Below are positions 34,119 to 43,893 of a stretch of 64,000 nt of DNA, in pieces. The position numbers and the translations under genes were made by a program. The stretch spans positions 554,839 to 618,838 of the forward strand of contig NZ_SODU01000004.1 in the NCBI RefSeq assembly GCF_004366075.1. The letters are read 5' to 3'. The notes beneath the pieces were generated by a model that saw only the letters and a program-made list of their open reading frames with translations, did not search any database and was not told where the DNA came from. Source of the stretch: Kribbella pratensis. Lineage in GTDB: Bacteria; Actinomycetota; Actinomycetes; Propionibacteriales; Kribbellaceae. Positions within the stretch are counted from its first letter, which is position 1, and each line of letters opens with the position of its first letter.

Positions 34119-35318
34119 TCACGGTGCTGCGAGGGCTTCGGTCGGGGCCAGTCTTGCAGCGCGCATGGCGGGGTAGAGCCCGGCGATCGCGCCGATGACG
34201 ACCGTTGCGGCCATACCTCCGATACTCGCCCAAGCGGGCACAACCGCTGTCCAGCCTTGGGTTATGGCGTAGAACGTCGTGACTGTCACGCCGAGGACCA
34301 CGCCTCCGATGCCACCGAGGAGCGAGAGCAACAGTGACTCGGCGAGGAATTGCAGTCGGATCTGCCCTCGGGTGGCGCCAAGGGATCGACGGAGTCCGAT
34401 CTCCGGGCGGCGCTCCAGGACGGAGATGACCATGGTGTTCGCCACTCCGACGCCGCCGACGAGGAGAGCTACCGCGCCCAGGCCGAGCAACAGCCCGGTG
34501 AATGCCTTGTTGGTCGCCTGACGTGCTGCCAGCGCATCCGATGGCCGTGACACCTTTACCTCGTTGGGCGCCTGCGGGTTGGCGGTTTCGGCAAGCACCC
34601 CCCGCACCGCCTCGACGGCGGAATCATCGCTGCGTGTGTAGACGGTGGTGGGGTGGCCGTCGAAGCCCAGATAAGACTGGGCCGCCGGCCAACCGATGAG
34701 CGCCGCGGAGTCCAGCTCTGGTGCGAGCAGCACCTCGTCGAGGATGCCGACAACGGTGAACCAGATGCCGTCGACGTAGACCTGTATCTCGGTTCCGGCC
34801 GAGCCGATGCCTAGTCGATCGGCGGTGCCGGATCCCAGCACGATCGCGGGATAGCGAGCGGTGGCCGCATTGAGCCAGGTCCCGTCCGCGAGCGTCGCGC
34901 TCACGGTTTTGAGCAGGTCGAGGTGTGCGGCGCGCACCGAGATGCCTCCTGATTCGACGGATGGGATCTTGTCGTTGCGGTAGACGTTCGTGTCGGAGAT
35001 GGTGCCGACAGCCGCGACCTGTGTCACGGGGCCGATCCGGGAGATCATCTTGACCGCCTCGGGGGGAAGGCTCGCGGTATCGCCGAACAGAGTCTCGCCG
35101 GGGGCCACGGTGAGCAGGTTGGTGCCGAGGGCGGCGAGCTGGCGGTCCAGCTCCGCCCTGCTCGATGATGAGATGCCTACGACGGCGATCATCGCGGCGA
35201 TACCGATGGCGATGCCCAGAGCGGACAGGAACGCCCGCAGGGGCCGGGTGCGGAGCCCGGAAGCACCGACGCGTACGACGTCGGCTGGACGCAGCCGGGC
35301 CGGCGCGAGCGTGCTCAT
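34119..35318 (-). CDS. MacB-like ABC permease, FtsX type
   Basis: A 399-residue export permease. One N-terminal helix (LRAFLSALGIAIGIAAMIAVVGI), a 200-residue external MacB_PCD-type domain, then three C-terminal helices (LLLGLGAVALLVGGVGVANT and further) are the MacB/FtsX layout. LERRPEIGLRRSLGATRGQI is the conserved cytoplasmic loop before helix 3. Its gene overlaps the ATPase gene by ATGA. With the ATPase and adaptor it forms a tripartite-like exporter, without an outer-membrane partner in this Gram-positive host. Confidence 0.92.
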   Translation of the reverse strand: MSTLAPARLRPADVVRVGASGLRTRPLRAFLSALGIAIGIAAMIAVVGISSSSRAELDRQLAALGTNLLTVAPGETLFGDTASLPPEAVKMISRIGPVTQVAAVGTISDTNVYRNDKIPSVESGGISVRAAHLDLLKTVSATLADGTWLNAATARYPAIVLGSGTADRLGIGSAGTEIQVYVDGIWFTVVGILDEVLLAPELDSAALIGWPAAQSYLGFDGHPTTVYTRSDDSAVEAVRGVLAETANPQAPNEVKVSRPSDALAARQATNKAFTGLLLGLGAVALLVGGVGVANTMVISVLERRPEIGLRRSLGATRGQIRLQFLAESLLLSLLGGIGGVVLGVTVTTFYAITQGWTAVVPAWASIGGMAATVVIGAIAGLYPAMRAARLAPTEALAAP

Positions 35319-36028
35319 ACGATCACCTCGCCGTCACGCATGGACACCTGCCGGGGAAGGCTCGCCGCGATGTCCCGGTCGTGGGTGATGACCATCACTG
35401 TCGTGCCGGCGGCGTGCAGCTGTCGCAGAAGCGTCATCACCCCGGCGCCAGACCTGGAGTCGAGGTTGCCGGTCGGTTCATCGGCGAGCAGCAGCGCTGG
35501 TTCTCCGACGACCGCACGGGCGATCGCTACCCGTTGCTTTTCCCCGCCGGACAGTTGATGGGGGCGGTGGTCGAGCCTGTCACCCAGGCCTACACGCATC
35601 AGCGACGCCGTCGCACGTCGCTTGCGCTCGGCCGACCCCATCCCGGCATAGAGCAGTCCATCAGCGACGTTGTCCACAGCCGACAGGCCGGACGCGAGAT
35701 GGAACTGCTGGAAAACGAAGCCGATCCGCGTTGCCCGCAAGGCCGACAACTGCCCGTCCGACAGCGTCGCCACCTCATGCCCGTCGATTCGGACCCTGCC
35801 GGACGACGGTCGGTCAAGCGTCCCGATCAGGTGCAGCATCGTGGACTTTCCTGAACCGGACGGGCCAACGATCGCGACCATCTCGCCGTAGCCGACGCGC
35901 AGGTCAACGGCCCGCACCGCGGTCACCCCACCCGGATATGACTTGGTCACATCAACCAGTTCGACGACCGCCGCGTCCTGTACGGCGGTGCTCATCGCGT
36001 CGCGTGCAATGCTCGCCGTTGCGCTCAT
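35315..36028 (-). CDS. ABC exporter ATPase, MacB/LolD type
   Basis: A 237-residue ATP-binding subunit. Walker A is GPSGSGKST (55-63), the signature LSGGEKQRVAIARA, Walker B LLLADEPTGNLDS and the H-loop MVITHD are all intact. It pairs with the FtsX-type permease downstream. The gene starts inside the end of the adaptor gene (ATGA). Confidence 0.95.
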   Translation of the reverse strand: MSATASIARDAMSTAVQDAAVVELVDVTKSYPGGVTAVRAVDLRVGYGEMVAIVGPSGSGKSTMLHLIGTLDRPSSGRVRIDGHEVATLSDGQLSALRATRIGFVFQQFHLASGLSAVDNVADGLLYAGMGSAERKRRATASLMRVGLGDRLDHRPHQLSGGEKQRVAIARAVVGEPALLLADEPTGNLDSRSGAGVMTLLRQLHAAGTTVMVITHDRDIAASLPRQVSMRDGEVIV

Positions 36029-37104
36029 GCCGGAACCCCTACCGTCATGCCGGCAGTCAGGCCGCTGCCGGAGACCTCGACCCGGCCGCCCGCGAACAGG
36101 CCGGTGTCGACGGTCACGATTCGGGTGCTCGTCCCGTCGACGACCTGCACGCCGTAGCCGCCTTCAGCGAGCGCCAGCAAGGCGGCGATCGGGACCGTGA
36201 GCACGTTCTTTCGCTGGGCGGCGGTGAAGCCGACCTTGACCGATGCCTCGTCGAGCCCCACGACTGCCTTCGCGTCGCTGATGGCGATGGTGACCTCGAT
36301 CTTTGTTTCAGGGTCACCCCCGCTGGTGTCACTGGTGTCGATCACAGTGCGAGTTCCGATGATCTTCCCGTTCACGACGGTGCCGCTGGGCACGGTCACC
36401 TTGACGCCGCTTCCCTTCTTGGCCAGCCGCTGGTCGGCGACTTCCAACTCGACGACGACCACTCGTGACGTTCCCGTGTAGCTGAGGATGGCGCCGCCGG
36501 GCTGGATACTCGCGCCGATGTCGGCCTCGTGGGTGTCGATCCGCGCCTGCCCGTTTGCGTAGGTGACTCGTCCGAGGTCGACTGTGCCCGTCTCGTCCAG
36601 TCCGAGGTCGTCCTGCCACTCCTCGACAGCCTCGGCGGTATTGTCGGAGAAGGTCTCGTCGACCGTGAAGCCGCGATACCCCAAGGCGTACAGGTTCTTC
36701 TCGAACTGCTTGACATCGGGCCCTTCAGTTCCCGACGACAGCGCCCGATAGGCCGGCAAAGACCCATACAAAAGCACGGTTGGCTTGTTGTCGATCCGAT
36801 AGAGGACTTGACCCTGCTTGACCACGGTCCCTTCGGCCGCCAGCCCGGTTACCGTTCCACCGGCCTTGGCCAGCACTTTGGTCGTGTCCCCATAGCTGAG
36901 ATCGCCGCTCTCGGTCTGCGTGTCGACCAACGTCTGCCGGGTCACCTTTGCCGTGGCCGGCGGAAGATCGTCGTTTTGGTTGCCTGCGGCCCCGTCCTTC
37001 GACAGCCCGACGCCGGCAGCGGCCACGGCTGCGCCGGCGATCGCCAACCCCACCAGCGCCACGACGATGACGCGCCCCGTGCGCCTGCGGCCTGCGCGGG
37101 TCAT
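36025..37104 (-). CDS. Exporter adaptor with peptidoglycan-binding domain
   Basis: A 359-residue protein with one N-terminal helix (about 10-34), a biotinyl-lipoyl-like segment (LAKAGGTVTGLAAEGTVVKQGQVLYRIDN), an embedded peptidoglycan-binding domain (SGTEGPDVKQFEKNLYALGY... AVEEWQDDLGL) and a MacA/HlyD-like beta-barrel end. This Gram-positive adaptor form is found beside MacB-like ABC pairs. I start at 37104 because the ATG overlaps the lipoprotein stop and GGGAGGGC lies before it. It probably links the transporter to the cell wall. Confidence 0.85.
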   Translation of the reverse strand: MTRAGRRRTGRVIVVALVGLAIAGAAVAAAGVGLSKDGAAGNQNDDLPPATAKVTRQTLVDTQTESGDLSYGDTTKVLAKAGGTVTGLAAEGTVVKQGQVLYRIDNKPTVLLYGSLPAYRALSSGTEGPDVKQFEKNLYALGYRGFTVDETFSDNTAEAVEEWQDDLGLDETGTVDLGRVTYANGQARIDTHEADIGASIQPGGAILSYTGTSRVVVVELEVADQRLAKKGSGVKVTVPSGTVVNGKIIGTRTVIDTSDTSGGDPETKIEVTIAISDAKAVVGLDEASVKVGFTAAQRKNVLTVPIAALLALAEGGYGVQVVDGTSTRIVTVDTGLFAGGRVEVSGSGLTAGMTVGVPA

Positions 37105-37721
37105 CCTGCCCTCCCGGACGTACTGGGCCTGACCATGTATTTCTTGCATGCCTCCTGGGCTGTTTTGAATTCGGCCGAGTTCGGGTCGATCTCACGGGGC
37201 ATTCCCTGGTTGCCTCCGCCGGCGTCCGGGTCGGGGTACTTGGGAAGCCCGTTCTCACGCATGCACTGGGCGAACTTGCGCATCTGCTCGAGCTGCGCCG
37301 GATCGTTCTCCGGCGGCTCGCCGCCGTTCGGCAAGTACTGCTTGCACTTCTGCATCGTCTCCTGGACCGTCTTCGGGTCCACACCTTCCGGACCGATGAC
37401 TTTCGCGGGACCACCGCTCTTGGACCCGGTGCCGTCGTCGCTTTGTGGGTCCGGCCAGTTCTTGATCCCGTTGTCGCGCATGCACTGCGCGAACTTGAAC
37501 TCGTCGCCCTTACCACCGGTTCCGGCGCTCGCGCCGGCCGTGGCGCTGCCGCCGGCCGTGGCGACCTCCTTGTCGTCGCCCGTCTGCCCGCACGCGGTAA
37601 CCAGGAAGAGCAACACGGAGACGAGAACGAAACCCGGCCACGACATCCTGCGGCTGCGGCGTGCTTGCTGCCGGGGGCCAGCCACTCGCTTCGCGCCGGC
37701 CAGATGAGTGTGTTTGATCAT
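37101..37721 (-). CDS. Lipoprotein with two CMR-NG-PDP repeats
   Basis: A 206-residue protein with a lipoprotein signal (VSVLLFLVTACGQ, lipid-bearing Cys near residue 46) and a Gly/Ala-rich linker. Two copies of one motif follow: FAQCMRDNGIKNWPDP and FAQCMRENGLPKYPDP, each with a downstream Cys in a CKxY context (KCKQYLP, ACKKYMV). The paired cysteines suggest two small disulfide-bonded modules. It is the first gene of the four-gene export operon, so it may be a substrate sensor or accessory of the exporter. The start is uncertain: 37646 is an alternative. Confidence 0.7.
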   Translation of the reverse strand: MIKHTHLAGAKRVAGPRQQARRSRRMSWPGFVLVSVLLFLVTACGQTGDDKEVATAGGSATAGASAGTGGKGDEFKFAQCMRDNGIKNWPDPQSDDGTGSKSGGPAKVIGPEGVDPKTVQETMQKCKQYLPNGGEPPENDPAQLEQMRKFAQCMRENGLPKYPDPDAGGGNQGMPREIDPNSAEFKTAQEACKKYMVRPSTSGRAG

Positions 37722-37864
37722 GGGACGAGCCTGCTGCCCGCGGCCGCCAACACACATCCGCCCGCTGATGCGTGATCGCTCTATCCAGAGATGTACTTGC
37801 GCTCGGCCGGAATGCTCCTCGCGGCGCACGCGCGGCCGTATATCCCGGTGATAGTTTGCGTATC

Positions 37865-39172
37865 GTGCAAGCCTGGCCGGTCCGTATCCGCAATTGGTCG
37901 CGCCGACCTGCGTTGAGGGACGCTGGGCTTGCGGCGGCGCTCCTTGTGACCTGTGTGCTGGTCAACGCACCGAACACGGAAATCTCTCAAACCACAGCCC
38001 CCGACGTCGATCGTACGTCGGGAGGCAGCTTGGCGCTGTGGTGGTCTGCAACGGCAGTGGCGCTTGCGTGTGTTGCCTTACGACGGCGCTGGCCGCTGGC
38101 GATGCTTGCCATCTGCATCCTTTCGGCAGCCGTGCATGTCGCGCAGGCCGTGCCGTTCCTGATCGTCGACCTGGCCGTCCCGATCCTGCTCTACACGGTT
38201 GCGGTCCGCCACGCACGGTCAGTCTCACTCGGGCTGCTGAGCGGCCTACTTCTACTCGTGACTGGCTGGAGCCTTTACACCGCGGCGAACGCACTGCCCG
38301 TTCCCGGGCTGCCCGGCCGCATCAACCCAACGATCCGTCAGCCGATCGGTACGTCGCCGGTACCGTCGAGGCCACCGGTCAGCGTGATCCAACAGACCTG
38401 GAGCGGGGTTGTCGTGCTCGGATCAGTCCTCGTGGCTTCATGGGCCATGGGCGCCGGCGCACGAACCCGCAGCGCATATCTCGACGAACTGCATTCCCGT
38501 GCCAAAGACCTGGAAAGAGAACGGGATCAGCGAGCGACGCTCGCCGTGACAGCAGAGCGTGGGCGGATCAGCCGCGAACTGCACGACATCGTTGCCCACG
38601 GCCTGTCCGTGATGGTCGCTCAGGCGCAGGGCGCCGCGGCAGCTCTGGAGAAGCGTCCCACCGACACCCAAGCCGCGCTCAGTGCGATCGTCAAGACCGG
38701 ACGTGACTCTCTGGACGACATGCGACGAGTACTGGCCAGAGTCGACGGCGTCGAGGGCCTCGACGACACCTGGCACCCGCAGCCGGGACTGGACCGACTC
38801 CCCCTCCTGGTCGCTCAAGTAACCGAGGCAGGAACGCCGGTCCGGCTGCATGTCGAGGGGTCACCCGCCGCGTTGCCACCCGAAGTGGATCTGTCGACCT
38901 ACCGGATCGTGCAGGAAGCACTCACCAACACGATGAAACACGCCGGCACCGGCGCGACGGCGGACGTCATCCTGCGCTACCGCGATTCCGGTCTCGAAAT
39001 AGAAATCCGCGACGACGGCCACAGGAGGACCAGCCCCCACACGGCGGGGAACGGCCTGCACGGCATGAGCGAGCGCGCACGGCTGCTTGGCGGAAATCTC
39101 ACCGCAGGCCCTCGAACCGCGGGAGGGTTCAGTGTGCGAGCCGAGCTTCCGATCCAGGGACCGAACCGATGA
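37865..39172 (+). CDS. Sensor histidine kinase, NarX/DesK-like
   Basis: A 435-residue HisKA_3-type kinase. Five or so membrane helices fill residues 15-200, followed by a coiled region and the phospho-acceptor helix ERGRISRELHDIVAHGLSVM (His about 240). The ATPase domain is shown by YRIVQEALTNTMKHA and GNGLHGMSERARLLGG. I prefer the GTG at 37865; a longer frame from 37772 adds a charged extension. There is no ribosome site, so it may be leaderless. It overlaps the response regulator gene (ATGA) and is divergent from the exporter operon, its probable target. Confidence 0.9.
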   Translation: MQAWPVRIRNWSRRPALRDAGLAAALLVTCVLVNAPNTEISQTTAPDVDRTSGGSLALWWSATAVALACVALRRRWPLAMLAICILSAAVHVAQAVPFLIVDLAVPILLYTVAVRHARSVSLGLLSGLLLLVTGWSLYTAANALPVPGLPGRINPTIRQPIGTSPVPSRPPVSVIQQTWSGVVVLGSVLVASWAMGAGARTRSAYLDELHSRAKDLERERDQRATLAVTAERGRISRELHDIVAHGLSVMVAQAQGAAAALEKRPTDTQAALSAIVKTGRDSLDDMRRVLARVDGVEGLDDTWHPQPGLDRLPLLVAQVTEAGTPVRLHVEGSPAALPPEVDLSTYRIVQEALTNTMKHAGTGATADVILRYRDSGLEIEIRDDGHRRTSPHTAGNGLHGMSERARLLGGNLTAGPRTAGGFSVRAELPIQGPNR

Positions 39173-39861
39173 TCCGCCTCCTGCTCGCCGACGATCAGGC
39201 CCTGGTCCGCACCGGATTCCGCATGATCCTCGAGAATGCGGACGACATGCAGATCATCGGTGAGGCGATCAACGGCGCCGAGGCAACAAAGATAGCGCTC
39301 GACCGTCAGCCGGACATCGTCTTGATGGACGTCCGGATGCCCGACGTCGACGGCGTCGAAGCAACGCGCCGGATCTGCGCCGAGGACCCACACGCCCACA
39401 TCCGGGTCCTGATCCTCACCACGTTCGATCTCGACGAGTACGTCTACGCCGCCCTGCGCGCCGGCGCAAGCGGATTCTTGCTCAAGGACACGCTTGCACC
39501 CGACTTGCTCTCAGCCATCCGCTCAGTCGCCCGCGGCGACTCCGTCGTAGCGCCAAGTGTCACCCGCCGACTCCTGGAACGCTACGTCGGCACCGGCCAC
39601 GGAAGCCTCCCCGGCCCCGGCAACTTGGCGTCGACCGATCGCCTGGAGTTGCTCACGGACAGGGAGCGAGAAGTGCTCGGACACGTCGCATACGGTCTGA
39701 CAAACGCCGAGATCGCCGGCCGCCTGTACCTCTCGGAAGGGACCGTGAAGACCCATGTCCACCGTGTCCTTTCCAAACTCGGCCTGCGCGACCGCGTACA
39801 AGCCGTCGTCTACGCCTACGAAAGCGGATTGGTCCGGCCCGGTTCCGGCGATCCTCGCTAA
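39169..39861 (+). CDS. NarL/LuxR response regulator
   Basis: A 230-residue response regulator. The receiver domain has Asp8, Asp9 and the phosphorylation site Asp54 in VLMDVRMPD, with Lys in LLKD. The LuxR helix-turn-helix is LLTDREREVLGHVAYGLTNAEI and VKTHVHRVLSKLGL. It is the partner of the kinase upstream and probably controls the MacB-like operon that is divergent from the kinase. Confidence 0.95.
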   Translation: MIRLLLADDQALVRTGFRMILENADDMQIIGEAINGAEATKIALDRQPDIVLMDVRMPDVDGVEATRRICAEDPHAHIRVLILTTFDLDEYVYAALRAGASGFLLKDTLAPDLLSAIRSVARGDSVVAPSVTRRLLERYVGTGHGSLPGPGNLASTDRLELLTDREREVLGHVAYGLTNAEIAGRLYLSEGTVKTHVHRVLSKLGLRDRVQAVVYAYESGLVRPGSGDPR

Positions 39862-39869
39862 CCCGTTGC

Positions 39870-39883
39870 ACAGGTCAACCTGT
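39870..39883. terminator. Short palindrome between convergent genes
   Basis: ACAGGT-CA-ACCTGT lies between the response regulator stop and the glycosyltransferase stop. Arms are 6 bases with a 2-base centre, so as a hairpin it is weak; it could also be a binding site. Confidence 0.3.
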
Positions 39884-39892
39884 TCAGCGACG

Positions 39893-41176
39893 CTATGCGG
39901 TCTGTCCGACTGAGGCGAGTTCCACGATGGCGTCGGCGGCTGCGCCGGCGCCATCGGTGGCGGCGTAGAGCCTGCTGATGCGCCGCGCGGCACTTCGCGC
40001 GCGGGGGTCAGCGAGGACAGCGCGAACCACCTCGGTCACTTCGGTGTCCGCCCGCGACACAGGTACTGCCCGGGCTACACCGTGCCGCTCGGCGATATCA
40101 AGGTTGGCGGCCTGCTCGGCCTGGAGGGCGATGCCGACGAACGGTGTCCCGGCGGCCATCGCCGTCTGCACAGATCCCTGGCCACCGGTGATCACCGCAA
40201 TCGCCACGCGCGGCATGATCCGGTGACTCGGCAACACCTGTTCGACCAGAACACCGTCGCCCTCGAGACCGGTCAGGTCATGCATCGTGCCCGCGACGAG
40301 GACCCTCGGTACGACGTCACGCACCTGGCCGACCACGGCGCGTACCAACTCCGGCGACGTCGAGGTCAGGGCGACGTACGCGACCGGGCCGTCCTGATCG
40401 AGAAAGCTGTCCACCCGAGCGGGAACTGGCACGTCGAAGTGCGCGAAGAGAGGTCCGGTGTAGCGCAACCGGGCGCCTGGCCGATACGACCTGGCCGGTT
40501 TGGGCACCCAGCCGTCGACATCATGACGTGGTACGCCGAAGACCTCGGGAACATCGGTGATCAGCGTGAGATCGCCCATCAGCAGAGCGGGGAAGCTCGG
40601 GATACCGGCGACACCCAGCTCCCCCGCGACGCGATTGAAGCCGCCGGTGTAGATCTTCTGATACGGCAACCCCTTGTTGAAAAGGAACTTGCGAACCCTC
40701 GCCGGCATGAGTCCCTCCAGGGGCAGCCCGAGTCGGCGATCCGGCGGTATCGCGCGGCCGCGCTCGAACAACGGCGGAACGAACGCCCCGGAGTGCTCGA
40801 CCACGACGGGAATCCCGGCCACTTGCGACGACAACAGCGCGGTCAAAGTCCATCCGGTCACGACCGCCGTGACGCTGTGGGTGCGGAAGTACGCGGCTTC
40901 GAGGGCGACGTACTTCCGGATCTCGTCATCGGTCCACATGCTCTGCTCCGGTGAACCGATTCCTGGAATCGAGGAAATGAACTGCCCGACGCGCTCGGCG
41001 TTCCATCCGCCCCCGAGGACATCGACCTGAATGCCGTGGTCTCGAAGCAGGTCGACATAGGGCCCACCATGGGTCAGGGTTGTGACCTCTACCCCGCGAA
41101 CCGTCAGGGCGCGGTGAATCTCCAGAATGCGCGACGTCTCCGACAGAAAGCCGCAGTTCGGCAACAGGCAGATCAT
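39893..41176 (-). CDS. GT-B glycosyltransferase, MGT-like
   Basis: A 427-residue GT1-type glycosyltransferase. The N-terminal domain begins MICLLPNCGFLSETSRILEI; the donor-binding region is VLPSHRIMPRVAIAVITGGQGSVQTAMAAGTPFVGIALQAEQ, in which QG replaces the usual HG of GHG. Such enzymes add sugar to macrolides, antibiotics or lipids. The MarR gene, divergent with a 51-base gap, is the obvious regulator, suggesting drug inactivation as one role. Confidence 0.85.
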   Translation of the reverse strand: MICLLPNCGFLSETSRILEIHRALTVRGVEVTTLTHGGPYVDLLRDHGIQVDVLGGGWNAERVGQFISSIPGIGSPEQSMWTDDEIRKYVALEAAYFRTHSVTAVVTGWTLTALLSSQVAGIPVVVEHSGAFVPPLFERGRAIPPDRRLGLPLEGLMPARVRKFLFNKGLPYQKIYTGGFNRVAGELGVAGIPSFPALLMGDLTLITDVPEVFGVPRHDVDGWVPKPARSYRPGARLRYTGPLFAHFDVPVPARVDSFLDQDGPVAYVALTSTSPELVRAVVGQVRDVVPRVLVAGTMHDLTGLEGDGVLVEQVLPSHRIMPRVAIAVITGGQGSVQTAMAAGTPFVGIALQAEQAANLDIAERHGVARAVPVSRADTEVTEVVRAVLADPRARSAARRISRLYAATDGAGAAADAIVELASVGQTA

Positions 41177-41227
41177 GGCGCCCCCTCGGTGCCTCGATGA
41201 TCCGACGTTAAAGGTAATATATTGCGT

Positions 41228-41734
41228 ATGTCAACGATGGGACCCGACCCGCTACGACTCCGCCCCGACCAGGCCGCAGATCTCCCGGAGCACTCACTGC
41301 TGGCGATCGAGGCGTTTCGCACGACGCTCGCGCTCGCCGCTCGGCTGCGGGCAGCCATGGACAAGCGGCTCCGCGACGACGGTCTGACCACGCAGCAAGC
41401 CGCTCTGATCACCGTTGTCGAAGCAGCCGGCTCGCCGTCACTGTCCGACGCGGCAACCGCACTTTCCTGCTCGAGGCAGAATCTCAAGCAGATCGCGTCC
41501 GCCCTGCAACGCAAGGGGCTCGTCGAGTTGCGCGCGGACCCCGACGACGCGCGAACCACGCGCATCGTCACGACCCGGAAAAGCCGCGCCTACTGGGCCT
41601 CACGCGACACCAGCGACGTCGACGCCGTGGCCGGATGGTTCCGCGCCCTCGACGCTCCCGCACTTCGAACCCTGGTAACAACACTCAACCTCGTGATCGC
41701 CCAAGTCGACCCTCGCTCGGACAGGCCCGCCTGA
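41228..41734 (+). CDS. MarR family regulator
   Basis: A 168-residue winged-helix repressor. Core motifs are LTTQQAALITVVEAAGSPSLSDAATALSCSRQNLKQIASALQRKGLV and a wing with DPDDARTTRIV. TAATAT (41215-41220) ends eight bases before the ATG, so the message may be leaderless. The AATATATT palindrome at 41216-41223 between the two divergent genes could be the operator. Confidence 0.88.
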   Translation: MSTMGPDPLRLRPDQAADLPEHSLLAIEAFRTTLALAARLRAAMDKRLRDDGLTTQQAALITVVEAAGSPSLSDAATALSCSRQNLKQIASALQRKGLVELRADPDDARTTRIVTTRKSRAYWASRDTSDVDAVAGWFRALDAPALRTLVTTLNLVIAQVDPRSDRPA

Positions 41735-42036
41735 GCCGCGTCCCCCCGAGCAGCCCTCTTCGCCCCGCGATCACGAACCACGAGCTCACATGACCGACTG
41801 CTTTCAGGTCAGCATGCTCCGCTGCTACTGCGGGGTCGGCTGATGACAGGAAGTGACTGCCGGAACGCTCGCTGTGCTGGCCTGGCGGCTTATGCTGCCC
41901 GGCGTCCCTGGATCGGCTCTCAGCTCCTTGCGGAGGCCTCGCGAGCGGACGAGAGTGAGAGGTTGCGACCACCCGGTCAGTGCTGACGGGCACCCGGGCG
42001 CGCCGCGCAGAACGATCCATCTAGCTGAGGAGCGTC
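41735..42036. other. 302-base gap without a gene
   Basis: I see no convincing coding frame. TGACC (41791-41795) and GGTCA (41807-41811) are an imperfect inverted repeat, and TATGCT near 41891 is a possible -10 element for the secreted-protein gene that follows. Nothing else is recognisable. Confidence 0.4.
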
Positions 42037-43893
42037 ATGCGCAGGATCAACGTCGCCGCGACGGTCGCCGCGGCAATCGCAGCACTACTTCTCCCGACGC
42101 CGGCACAGGCGGCGCCAATCACGCCCGGCGGGTCGACAGAAGTCACTGTCGGCAGCAATGACCAGCTGTTCTCGCAGAACAAGCAGAACGAGCCGGGGCT
42201 GGCTGTGAATCCAGTGAACCCAGCGATTCTCGCGGCGGGAGCCAACGACAACATCGACCTGGAGGCGTGTAACGCCGGCGACGACCGCACGTGCCCGTTC
42301 ACACCGGGCGTGGGCGTGTCCGGCGTCCAGTTCTCGACCGACTCCGGCCGCACGTGGACGCAACCGACGTACACCGGCTTCTCGGCGCGCGTCACACCGT
42401 CCTGCCTCGGCGCACCAGACGTCGCGCCCGGCCAACCCCCGGCCGGCGACACCGGCTGCGTACCCGATCCCAACGGCCCGATCGGCACGCTGCCCAACTA
42501 CGACGTCAACGGTATGGTCTCCAACGGCGACCCGGAGCTGGTCTTCGGCCCAGTTCCCGACGCTTCGGGGAACTTCTCCTGGTCCAACGGGCAACGGCTG
42601 TACTACGCGAACATCGCCACCAACTTCCCGGGCAGTCCCGGCTTTGCCGGCGCCGCGGCCATCGCGGTGTCCCGCACCGACGATCTGGCCGGCGCCATCG
42701 CCGGTGACAACGACGCCTGGATGGACCCGGTGGTCGTGACCAGGCAGAACCAGGCTCTCTTCAGCGACAAGGAACAGATCTGGGCCGACAACGCCGAGAG
42801 CAGTCCCCACTTCGGCAACGCCTATGTCTGCAACGTCGGGTTCCGCGGGGCCGCTGGAGCCGAACCGGTGCTGTTCGCTCGTTCCACCGACGGCGGCGAT
42901 ACGTGGACCACGCGCCAGTTGTCCGCAGCCACGAACAACAACCAGACCGGTGGACGGCAGGGCTGTGCCATCCGAACCGACAGCCATGGCGTGGTCTACG
43001 TGGTGTGGGTCGGCACGGACATCCGGACGCGCCAGGGTGTGTTCTTCCAGGCCCGGTCCTTCAACGGTGGCCGGACTTTCGAGCGACCCAGGGCGGTGGT
43101 CTCGGGGCTTGGCGGAATCGGGCAGTTCGATCCCGCGCAAGGCCGGTTCACCATCGACGGCATCGCGGGTGCCAGAACCGACACCTTCCCGTCGATCGAC
43201 ATCGCCAACGGTGCGCCGAGCGGTTCGGACGCCACCGACCAGATCCTGCTCACCTGGTCCGACGACAGTCAAGGAACCAACCTCGAGAAAGCCTTCCTGG
43301 TGAGCTCGACCAATGGAGGCGACACCTACTCGGGCAAGGTCGTAGTCAGTGAGGGCAGCGACCGAGCCAACTTCCCGGCGGTGGCGATCTCGCCCGACGG
43401 CACCGACGCATGGCTGGTCTACAACGCCTGGCTCGACCCGTGGCGCAACGACACGACCTCCGCGCGCCGGATGCTGGGCGTGGTCCGGCACGCCGACATC
43501 GTCGGTACGGCCCACACCATCGGCGCGTTCACCACAGTGCTGCGGGGTGCGACAGGCGACGGACGCGCGTCCAGTGCCAACAGCCTGACCTCGGAGTTCC
43601 TCGGCGACTACAACTACGCCGTCGCCACGCGGGACTACGGCTCCGGTGTCTGGAACGACATGCGCAACGGTGCCGTCTGCCCCGCCATCAACGCCTACCG
43701 TCAGGCGTTCGTCGAGGACGTCCTGGCCGGCACCACGGAACCCATCGTGGGAGACGAGAAGGAGGACCCGGCGGCGGCAGCCGAACTGCCGGCCACGCAC
43801 TCGACGGACCTGCGCCCAGGACCCAACAACGATTGCCCTGCAACCTTCGGAAACTCCGACATCTTCGGTGGAACCTTCAGCGACGATTCGTGA
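42037..43893 (+). CDS. Secreted Asp-box beta-propeller protein, sialidase-like
   Basis: A 618-residue exported protein. The signal peptide is MRRINVAATVAAAIAALLLPTPAQA, cleaved at AQA. Four Asp-box motifs mark a sialidase-type propeller: STDSGRTW, STDGGDTW, SFNGGRTF and STNGGDTY. I see neither the FRIP arginine nor an obvious Tyr/Glu pair of true sialidases, so the catalytic function is uncertain; such propellers also occur in secreted lectins and lyases. A GCTGAGGAGCG site precedes the ATG. Confidence 0.75.
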   Translation: MRRINVAATVAAAIAALLLPTPAQAAPITPGGSTEVTVGSNDQLFSQNKQNEPGLAVNPVNPAILAAGANDNIDLEACNAGDDRTCPFTPGVGVSGVQFSTDSGRTWTQPTYTGFSARVTPSCLGAPDVAPGQPPAGDTGCVPDPNGPIGTLPNYDVNGMVSNGDPELVFGPVPDASGNFSWSNGQRLYYANIATNFPGSPGFAGAAAIAVSRTDDLAGAIAGDNDAWMDPVVVTRQNQALFSDKEQIWADNAESSPHFGNAYVCNVGFRGAAGAEPVLFARSTDGGDTWTTRQLSAATNNNQTGGRQGCAIRTDSHGVVYVVWVGTDIRTRQGVFFQARSFNGGRTFERPRAVVSGLGGIGQFDPAQGRFTIDGIAGARTDTFPSIDIANGAPSGSDATDQILLTWSDDSQGTNLEKAFLVSSTNGGDTYSGKVVVSEGSDRANFPAVAISPDGTDAWLVYNAWLDPWRNDTTSARRMLGVVRHADIVGTAHTIGAFTTVLRGATGDGRASSANSLTSEFLGDYNYAVATRDYGSGVWNDMRNGAVCPAINAYRQAFVEDVLAGTTEPIVGDEKEDPAAAAELPATHSTDLRPGPNNDCPATFGNSDIFGGTFSDDS

